NCBI GenBank assembly: GCA_045600005.1
Contig: JAZRXB010000312.1
Location: 1-9,856, forward strand
Direction: 5' to 3'
DNA length: 9,856 nt
From: Flemingiibacterium sp045600005
GTDB taxonomy: Bacteria > Bacillota > Clostridia > Oscillospirales > CAG-272
Part shown: piece by piece, positions 1 to 5,400 of the stretch
How the letters are laid out: each line of letters begins with the position of its first letter
Numbering within the stretch: the first letter of the stretch is position 1
Notes under the pieces: model-generated
Seen by the model: the letters and a program-made list of their open reading frames with translations, nothing else
The model's database searches: none
Told to the model about the DNA's origin: nothing
Made by a program: the position numbers and the translations under genes

Positions 1-31
1 CTTTGAGATGACAAACGTTATAATAAAATCC

Positions 32-62
32 GTTTTTATGTCGGCTTTGCCGACATAAAAAC
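32..62. repeat. Perfect 14-bp hairpin with TTT loop
   Basis: GTTTTTATGTCGGC (32-45) is the exact reverse complement of GCCGACATAAAAAC (49-62), with a 3-base loop. The arms have T-runs on the outside left and A-runs on the outside right. That is the reverse of an intrinsic terminator, so a transcript on either strand would not end in a U-tract. The sequence ACCTCTAA follows immediately at 63-70 and recurs at the ends of the 182-272 palindrome. It is probably a repetitive palindromic element; its function is unknown. Confidence 0.75.
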
Positions 63-101
63 ACCTCTAAGGCGAGCCCTCGCGCCGATATGGGGAGAGC
101 C

Positions 102-119
102 GACAAAACAAATTTTGTC
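102..119. repeat. Perfect 7-bp AT-rich hairpin
   Basis: GACAAAA (102-108) pairs with TTTTGTC (113-119) around a CAAA loop. Flanking GCC (99-101) and GGC (123-125) could lengthen the stem with a small bulge. An alternative small hairpin GCGG/CCGC (121-124 with 131-134) abuts it, and another (GCGA/TCGC, 72-75 with 80-83) lies to the left. It shares the CAAA-type loop and the core ACAAAA with the hairpin at 142-166, suggesting related repeat units. Confidence 0.6.
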
Positions 120-141
120 AGCGGCGATAACCGCGAGTACG

Positions 142-166
142 GATTGTAAAACAAAGTTTTACAATC
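142..166. repeat. Perfect 11-bp hairpin with AAA loop
   Basis: GATTGTAAAAC (142-152) is the exact reverse complement of GTTTTACAATC (156-166), with a 3-base AAA loop. This is the third of the closely packed hairpins in the first 170 bases. No T-tract follows on either strand, so it is not a standard terminator. Most likely it is part of a dispersed palindromic repeat family. Confidence 0.7.
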
Positions 167-181
167 GACTATATTATGGCA

Positions 182-272
182 ACCTCTAAAAATTCATGAG
201 GAAGAAAAACAAACCCCGATACTATGGGTATCGCGTTTTGTTTTTCAACGGATTATTTGAATTTTTAGAGGT
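182..272. repeat. 91-bp compound palindrome with 15-bp terminal inverted repeats
   Basis: The outer arms ACCTCTAAAAATTCA (182-196) and TGAATTTTTAGAGGT (258-272) are a perfect 15-bp inverted repeat. A second perfect pair lies inside (GAAAAACAAA at 204-213 with TTTGTTTTTC at 237-246), and a third, CGATAC/GGTATCG-type stem of 6 bp, lies at 217-222 with 228-233. The whole unit therefore folds as one long interrupted hairpin on either strand. Terminal inverted repeats, small size and no coding capacity fit a MITE-like or REP-like element. I see no clear target-site duplication: the left flank is GGCA and the right flank AACC. Family membership cannot be decided without comparing other genomic copies. 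Confidence 0.65.
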
Positions 273-426
273 AACCTTATGTAAATCCATGCGTATGATT
301 TCCGCCGGACGGGGAAAACTGTCGGACGGAATCCTGTTCCATGTGATTATAACACCCGGCGGAAGGCGTTGTCAAGCGTCTTTGCCTGCGGAAAGAAAAG
401 AAGGTAAGATTTCCAAAGAAATTTTG

Positions 427-458
427 AAAAACCGCACGTTTCCGAAAAACGGAGACGT
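427..458 (-). terminator. Probable weak intrinsic terminator of trmL
   Basis: Read on the minus strand, an imperfect stem (ACGT, one mismatch, TCCG, loop TTTTT, CGGA, mismatch, ACGT; positions 458-436) overlaps the trmL stop codon. It is followed after GCGG by a run of five T (431-427). The stem is short and the T-run is four bases away from it, so termination may be inefficient. Confidence 0.4.
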
Positions 459-961
459 CAATCCTCCCAGCGGTATTTCGTGAGCTGTCCGTCGCCGCGC
501 AGTCCCTCGAAATCACGCTGACGGAATGCTTCGTAGACCGCAATGGCGACCGAATTCGACAGATTGAGCGAGCGAAGCGTGTCGCGCATCGGGATCCGGA
601 CGCAGCGGTCGGGGTTGGCTTTCAGAAGCTCCTCCGGCAGACCCTTCGTTTCCTTTCCGAACATCAGGAAGACACGTTTGGGATAGGTCACGTCGGTGTA
701 GCGGTGGAGCGCCTTGGTGGTGTAGCAGTAGAAGTCGGCGTCTGGGTTCTTTGCAAAGAAATCGTCGAGATTATCGTAATAGGTGATGTCGAGCTTGTCC
801 CAGTAATCGAGCCCCGCCCGCTTTAATTTGCGGTCGTCGATGGTGAAGCCGAGCGGCCGGACCAGATGGAGCGAAGCGCCGGTCGCGGCGCAGGTACGGG
901 CGATGTTGCCGGTGTTCTGCGGGATCTCCGGCTCGACAAGCACAATATTGATATCGTTCAT
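458..961 (-). CDS. trmL: tRNA (cytidine(34)-2'-O)-methyltransferase TrmL
   Basis: SPOUT-superfamily RNA methyltransferase that transfers a methyl group from S-adenosylmethionine to the 2'-OH of the wobble nucleotide 34 in certain leucine tRNAs, supporting accurate decoding. The 167-residue product is close to the E. coli enzyme (157). All three family motifs are visible: motif 1 EPEIPQNTGNIARTC (residues 10-24), motif 2 FGKETKGLP (101-109, where E. coli has FGPETRGLP), and motif 3 IPMRDTLRSLNLSNSVA (123-139), which forms the trefoil-knot cofactor site. The frame stays open upstream to 1090, but residues before MNDINIVLVEP are not family-like, so I place the start at 961. The ribosome site is modest: GAAAGG lies about 12 nt upstream. 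The gene diverges from the gene at 1111 across 149 bp, in which I found no convincing promoter on either strand. A paralogous SpoU-type specificity is possible, but the short single-domain form favours TrmL. Confidence 0.9.
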   Translation of the reverse strand: MNDINIVLVEPEIPQNTGNIARTCAATGASLHLVRPLGFTIDDRKLKRAGLDYWDKLDITYYDNLDDFFAKNPDADFYCYTTKALHRYTDVTYPKRVFLMFGKETKGLPEELLKANPDRCVRIPMRDTLRSLNLSNSVAIAVYEAFRQRDFEGLRGDGQLTKYRWED

Positions 962-1110
962 GAGTGGATCATGCCTTTCGTCATTTTCGGAGCGGTGCGG
1001 CGGAACGGTCGGCGAAGACGCGCGCTCCGGTCTGAAACGGTTTTCAAGCGGAGGGAAGCTGACCCGCACGGGAATACGGAGCCGGGTCATCCCTGCACGG
1101 AGGTGACTAA

Positions 1111-1692
1111 ATGAGACTGTCTGTGAAAAAATCGGGGGAAAGCGGAAAAATGTACGCCGCGCTGATGCTCGTCGCGCTGACGGCGGCGTCGGTCGGGCTT
1201 GTTTCGTCGGAGCTGTTCGGGGACGGGCGTGTTCTGCCGTCCGTTCTGACGGAAAACGGCGGCGCGGCGCACCTTGACAGCGAACGTCTGCGGCTGACCC
1301 GTGCGAACGCCGAAGCGCTGGCGGGAAGACTCAGAGAGACGAAGCGGCTTCACAGCGAGCTGTCGTCCGACGGCGCGTACTGGGTCGTACAGGCGGACAA
1401 TCTGCGCGCCTGCTATTCGGTCTTTGACGGGCGGCTGGAGAGCTTTGTCTACATCAGGCTCGGCGACGCGCCGGTTTACGACCCGGACGCCGACCCTGTG
1501 CAGGCGGCGCAGACGTTTTTGACCGAACAGCGGGGCTGCCGCGGACTCCCGGAGGTCACGGCGAGCGGGAAGGTCGGCGGCTATACGGTCTGCGAGCTGA
1601 CCTGTGAAGGGGAGCGGTGGAACGCGCTGGTCGACGTCGACGGACGGGTGATCCTGATGCAGCGCGCGGAAGGGACGGGCGGGGAAGCCTGA
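1111..1692 (+). CDS. Hypothetical membrane-anchored protein, possible PepSY-like C-terminal domain
   Basis: I do not recognise this 193-residue protein. It has a basic N-terminus (MRLSVKKSGESGKM) and one hydrophobic segment at about residues 14-34, with no obvious cleavage site, so it is probably anchored by its N-terminus with the rest outside the cell. Residues 55-85 are charged and likely helical. Residues 105-185 alternate short strands and a helix, with an A-x2-FL segment (DPVQAAQTFLTEQ) followed by strands ending in NALVDVDGRVI. This resembles the layout of PepSY-type domains such as those of the spore protein YpeB, but the similarity is weak and is an inference. There are four cysteines (101, 143, 161, 165). 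The start is well supported: GGAGGT at 1099-1104 lies 6 nt before the ATG. It converges with rpsT, and the hairpin at 1693-1733 begins just after its stop codon. GC content and codon use are like those of its neighbours. Confidence 0.75.
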   Translation: MRLSVKKSGESGKMYAALMLVALTAASVGLVSSELFGDGRVLPSVLTENGGAAHLDSERLRLTRANAEALAGRLRETKRLHSELSSDGAYWVVQADNLRACYSVFDGRLESFVYIRLGDAPVYDPDADPVQAAQTFLTEQRGCRGLPEVTASGKVGGYTVCELTCEGERWNALVDVDGRVILMQRAEGTGGEA

Positions 1693-1733
1693 AAAAGCAA
1701 AAAGGTGATGAATCGGCTTCATCACCTGCTTTT
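1693..1733 (-). terminator. Intrinsic terminator of rpsT, possibly bidirectional
   Basis: GGTGATGAA (1704-1712) and TTCATCACC (1718-1726) form a perfect 9-bp stem with a 5-base loop. On the minus strand the stem is followed directly by TTTTTGCTTTTT, a good U-tract for rpsT. On the plus strand it is followed by TGCTTTTG, a weaker tail that could serve the convergent gene ending at 1692. AAAAGCA (1693-1699) and TGCTTTT (1727-1733) can extend the stem past a 4-base bulge. It sits 18 bases past the rpsT stop codon. Confidence 0.85.
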
Positions 1734-1751
1734 GCCTGTATGAGAGGGCGA

Positions 1752-2018
1752 TTACGCGCCAAGCTTATTGAGCTTTACGGTATAATTGCTCTTCTTTCTT
1801 GCTGCATTGTTCTTGTGAAGAATTCCCTTGGCGACTGCCTGGTCGATCTTCTTGACGGCTGCCTTGTAGCACTCAGCGGCTGCTGCCTGATCGCCCGATG
1901 CGATAGCGGCCTCGTATTTCTTCATAGAAGTCTTGAGCGCCGACTTGAGCATCTTATTCTGAAGGGTCTTGCTCTCGCTGACCTTCACGCGCTTCTTTGC
2001 GGATTTGATGTTCGGCAA
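1752..2018 (-). CDS. rpsT: 30S ribosomal protein S20
   Basis: Primary 16S rRNA-binding protein of the small ribosomal subunit, which contacts the 5' domain and helix 44. The 88-residue product matches the usual length (87 in E. coli). It shows the family pattern: a basic N-terminus PNIKSAKKRVKVSESKTLQNK, a three-helix rod rich in Lys and Ala, and the conserved GILHKNNAARKKS segment (residues 66-78) near the C-terminus. I chose the TTG codon at 2018-2016 as start because it gives the canonical M-P-N-I-K-S-A-K-K-R N-terminus and lies 8 nt from a perfect AGGAGG. An in-frame GTG at 2027 overlaps that ribosome site and cannot be used with it. E. coli rpsT also starts with UUG, where the weak codon is involved in autogenous control. 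The gene is monocistronic, with its own promoter at 2126-2098 and a strong terminator. Confidence 0.96.
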   Translation of the reverse strand: MPNIKSAKKRVKVSESKTLQNKMLKSALKTSMKKYEAAIASGDQAAAAECYKAAVKKIDQAVAKGILHKNNAARKKSNYTVKLNKLGA

Positions 2019-2025
2019 ACTGTTC

Positions 2026-2033
2026 ACCTCCTT
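2026..2033 (-). promoter_or_regulatory. rpsT ribosome binding site that fixes the TTG start
   Basis: AAGGAGGT on the minus strand (2033-2026) is a perfect anti-16S match. Its last bases overlap the in-frame GTG at 2027-2025, ruling that codon out. The TTG at 2018 lies 8 nt downstream, which is the ideal spacing. Confidence 0.85.
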
Positions 2034-2097
2034 GCAAAACTTCTGTGCCGGAGCTCCGACCTTGCGTCAGAAACCGGTTCGATAGCATTCTCAATAT

Positions 2098-2126
2098 ATG
2101 ATACCACAAAATTTACGAAATATCAA
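2098..2126 (-). promoter_or_regulatory. Sigma-A promoter of rpsT
   Basis: On the minus strand, TTGATA (2126-2121) and TATCAT (2103-2098) are separated by exactly 17 nt, each matching the consensus at 5 of 6 positions. TGG directly before the -10 box supplies the extended -10 TGn. Upstream on the same strand are T-tracts at 2136-2143 and 2149-2155, in the position of an UP element. Initiation near 2091 would give a leader of about 73 nt. Confidence 0.8.
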
Positions 2127-2163
2127 GGGGTTTTGAAAAAAAACTCAGAAAAAAATAAGTCCT

Positions 2164-2197
2164 TTTCGGCCTCCGAAACCGTGCAATCTGCCGGTTT
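2164..2197. other. Two overlapping stem-loops between the divergent promoters
   Basis: TTTCGG (2164-2169) pairs with CCGAAA (2173-2178) around a CCT loop. AAACCG (2176-2181) pairs with CGGTTT (2192-2197) around a 10-base loop. They share AAA at 2176-2178, so only one can form. The segment lies upstream of both predicted start sites, so it would matter as DNA (an operator or bend) rather than as RNA. No regulator is known from this sequence. Confidence 0.3.
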
Positions 2198-2220
2198 GAC
2201 GAAGCTGTACGGGACCCTGA

Positions 2221-2278
2221 CAGAATTTTCAGAAATTTCAGATAATCTATTGACAAATCTTCAAAGCTATGCTATAAT
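2221..2278 (+). promoter_or_regulatory. Consensus sigma-A promoter of rpoBC with UP element
   Basis: TTGACA (2250-2255), a 17-nt spacer and TATAAT (2273-2278) match the consensus at all 12 positions. TGC before the -10 box adds an extended -10 element. Upstream, 2221-2249 is AT-rich and contains three CAGA copies at 2221, 2230 and 2239, spaced exactly 9 bases, in the place of an UP element. Initiation is expected around 2284-2287. Such a complete promoter fits constant high expression of RNA polymerase. Confidence 0.9.
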
Positions 2279-2283
2279 AATAT

Positions 2284-2496
2284 ACTGCATTATAATCGCT
2301 TAGAGTATGCGTGCTTTCACCGCGTTGTCAAATCGCGGGCTGATATCCGAGCATTTCTTGTGCGGAATGATCGAATGCGGTCGTGCCGGACAGCGTCGGC
2401 GGAACGGATTCCGTCCTCTGCCGCTGTTATTATAACATAATCGCGTTCCTTTGTAAATACCCGGATGTCAATTTTTTGAATGGAGTGATTGATTTT
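2284..2496 (+). promoter_or_regulatory. Structured 5' leader of the rpoBC transcript
   Basis: About 213 nt separate the predicted start site from the rpoB ATG. I can see three local stems: CCGCG/CGCGG (2320-2324 with 2334-2338, 9-base loop); TCC..GCA/TGC-GGA (2346-2353 with 2361-2366, 2-base bulge, 7-base loop); and a longer one at 2391-2426. The last has outer CAGCG/CGCTG arms, a 5-by-5 internal loop, then GGA-A-CGG/CCGTCC closing an ATT loop. No U-tract follows the last stem, so it is not a plain attenuator. The ribosome site GGAG (2482-2485) is 11 nt from the ATG, rather far. Control of translation through this leader is an inference; the fold matches no riboswitch class I know. Confidence 0.5.
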
Positions 2497-5400
2497 ATGG
2501 TGGTCAACCCCACGATGCTTGGCAAGACCGAACGAATGAGCTTCGCCAAAATCGGCGATACTCTGGAAATGCCCAATCTCATCGAGGTGCAGAAGAAGTC
2601 CTACAAATGGTTTCTTGACGAGGGACTGAGAGAGGTCCTCCGTGATGTGTCGCCGATTACCGACTATTCCGGCAACCTTGTCATTGAATTCACAGATTAT
2701 TCCATTGACCCGACGCCCAAGTACCCGGAGGAGGAATGCAAGGAGCGCGACACCAACTTTGCCGCTCCGCTTCGCGTCACCGTCCGTCTGACCAACAAGG
2801 CGACCGGAGAAGTCAAGGAGACTCCCGTTTTCATGGGAGATTTCCCGCTGATGACCGACAACGGCACCTTCATCATCAACGGCGCGGAACGTGTCATCGT
2901 TTCCCAGATCGTCCGTTCCCCCGGCATTTATTACGAAACTTCGATCGACAAGACCGGTAAGATCATCTATGCCACGACGGTCATCCCCTACCGCGGCGCG
3001 TGGCTGGAATACGAAACCGATACAAACGATATTTTCTACGTCAGAATCGATAAGAACCGCAAGATCCCCGTCACCATCCTGATCCGTGCGCTCGGCATCG
3101 AGACCAACGAGGAGATCACCCGCTACTTCGGCGAGGATCCCCGCCTGATGACGACGATGGATAAGGACCTGATGCAGGCGGAGGCCGACAAGAACCATAC
3201 GTCGTTAGGCGACGAAGCGCTCAAGGAGATCTACAAGAAGCTCCGTCCCGGCGAGCCGGCTCTGGTCGAGAGCGCTCAGTTGCTCATCAACAACCTGTTC
3301 TTCGATCCGAAGCGCTACGACCTTGCCGCAGTCGGCCGCTATAAATATGATAAGAAGCTCGCGCTGGGCAAGCGTATCGCCGGACATAAGCTGGCTGCGC
3401 CCGCCGTTTCTCCGATCACCGGCGAGATCATCTGCGAGGCGGATGTGCTGCTGGACGCCGAGAAGGCGATGGAGATCGAACACGCCGGCATCAACGAGGT
3501 CTACCTCTATCTGGAAGACGGCGAGACGAAGGTCAAGGTCTTCGGCAACGGCATGGTCGAGCCGAGGTACGCCATCGGCTTCGATCTGACCGATATCGGC
3601 ATCACCGAAAAGGCAAAGCTGTCGGTCATGCTCGAGATCATGAACGAGGTCGGCGGAGACCCCGAGGAATTCAAGAAGGTCGCCAGAAACCGCATCATGG
3701 AGCTGTCGCCGAAGCATATCACCAAGGACGATATCTTCGCGTCGATCAACTACCTGACCTGCCTTGCGCACGACATCGGCACCAAGGACGACATCGACCA
3801 TCTGGGCAACCGCCGTCTGCGTTCGGTCGGCGAGCTTCTCCAGAACCAGCTGCGCATCGGCTTCTCCCGCATGGACAAAACCGTCAAGGAGCGCATGACC
3901 ACGCAGGATTCCGAGACCCTGACGCCGAATACCCTCATCAATATCCGCCCGATCGTCACCGCGATCCGCGAGTTCTTCGGTTCCTCGCCGCTGTCCCAGT
4001 TCATGGACCAGAACAACCCGCTGGCAGAGCTGACGCATAAGCGCCGTCTGTCCGCGCTCGGTCCCGGCGGTCTGAACCGTGACCGCGCGTCCTTCGACGT
4101 CCGAGACGTACACTATACGCATTACGGACGTATGTGTCCGATCGAAACGCCTGAAGGTCCGAACATCGGTCTGATCTCCTACCTTGCCACCTACGCGAAG
4201 ATCAATCAGTACGGCTTCATCGAGGCTCCCTACCGCAGGATCGACAAGGAGACCGGCGTCGTTACCGACGAAGTCGAGTATATGACCGCCGACATGGAGG
4301 ATAACTACACCATCGCGCAGGCGAACGAACAGCTGGACGAAAACAACCGCTTCGCCAACAGGCGCATTTCCGGACGCCGCAGAAACGAGATCATCGAGTT
4401 CAACGCCGACGAAGCCGACTACATGGACGTTTCGCCGAAGATGGTCGTTTCGGTCGCGACCGCACATATCCCGTTCCTTGAAAACGACGACAACTCCCGC
4501 GCCCTCATGGGCTCCAATATGCAGAAGCAGGCCGTGCCGCTTCTGACCTCGCAGGCTCCGATCGTCGCGACCGGTATGGAGTACAAGGCGGCAGTCGACT
4601 CCGGCGTCGTCATCTGCGCGAAAAACGCGGGCTATGTCGAAAAGGTCTGCGCGGACGAGGTCGTCATCCGCACCGATGCGGGAACGAAGGACGTCTACCA
4701 TTTAATTAAATTCAAACGCTCCAACCAGGGCACCTGCGTCAACCAGCGCCCCATCGTCGAGCTCGGCGAGCGCGTTGAAGCAAAGCAGGTCATCGCCGAC
4801 GGCCCCGCGACCGATCACGGCGAGATCTCCCTCGGCAAGAACGCCCTCATCGGCTTCATGACGTGGGAAGGCTACAACTACGAGGACGCCGTTCTGCTGA
4901 ACGAACGCCTTGTCCGCGACGACGTTTATACGTCGATCCACATCGAAGAATACTCTCACGAAGCCCGCGACACCAAGCTCGGACCGGAAGAGATCACCCG
5001 CGAGATCCCGAACGTCAGCGAAGACACGCTCAAGGATCTGTCCCCCGACGGCATCATCCGCAAGGGCACCGAGGTCCGCGCCGGCGATATCCTCGTCGGC
5101 AAGGTAACGCCCAAGGGCGAGACCGAGCTGACCGCCGAGGAGCGTCTGCTCCGCGCCATCTTCGGTGAGAAGGCAAGAGAAGTCCGCGACACCTCGCTCC
5201 GGCTGCCGCACGGCGAGTCGGGCATCGTCATCGACGTCAAGGGCTTCTCATGCGACACCTCCGGCGCGCTGCCGCCCGGAGTCAACAAGGTCGTCCGCGT
5301 CTACATCGCACAGAAGCGTAAGATCTCGGTCGGCGATAAAATGGCGGGCCGTCACGGCAACAAGGGCGTCGTTTCCCGCATCCTGCCGCCGGAGGATATG

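Larger units (their letters stand above)
1..457. other. Gene-free interval with a cluster of palindromes
   Basis: I see no convincing gene here. Positions 1-272 are a dense run of inverted repeats, listed separately. Positions 273-457 are less structured but contain a 9-bp perfect inverted repeat (TTCCGCCGG at 300-308, CCGGCGGAA at 356-364) and the probable trmL terminator at the right end. The only open frame of note (196-483, plus) begins inside the 182-272 palindrome, has no ribosome binding site and runs into the end of trmL on the other strand, so I do not call it. What lies to the left of the window is unknown, so a promoter or terminator for a neighbour could sit at the edge. Confidence 0.7.

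Noticed and set aside
32..62. Intrinsic terminator
   Set aside because: The T-run precedes the stem and the A-run follows it, on both strands, so no U-tract ends the hairpin in a transcript.
196..483. Plus-strand open frame of 95 codons
   Set aside because: It starts inside the 182-272 palindrome, has no ribosome binding site, and runs over the trmL terminator and stop codon. The product resembles no family.
962..1090. N-terminal extension of trmL by 43 codons
   Set aside because: The extra residues are Pro/Arg-rich and not family-like; the conserved protein begins at MNDINIVLVEP and the resulting length fits TrmL.
2019..2027. GTG start for rpsT
   Set aside because: The GTG overlaps the AGGAGGT ribosome binding site and adds three residues before the conserved PNIKSAKKR.
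1617..2303. Plus-strand open frame of 228 codons
   Set aside because: It is antisense to rpsT and crosses the rpsT terminator and both divergent promoters; the product has no recognisable features.
2311..2320. boxA-like antitermination site (TGCTTTCAC) in the rpoB leader
   Set aside because: Only the first few bases match the boxA consensus TGCTCTTTA, and no boxB-like companion was convincing.
2383..2496. Upstream GTG start for rpoB
   Set aside because: The 38 added residues are unlike any RpoB N-terminus and coincide with the leader stem-loop; the ATG at 2497 gives the expected start.
3205..4701. Long antisense open frame of 498 codons within rpoB
   Set aside because: It is a by-product of the GC-rich third-position codon bias of rpoB; the composition is Asp/Arg/Val/Leu-rich and unlike a folded family.
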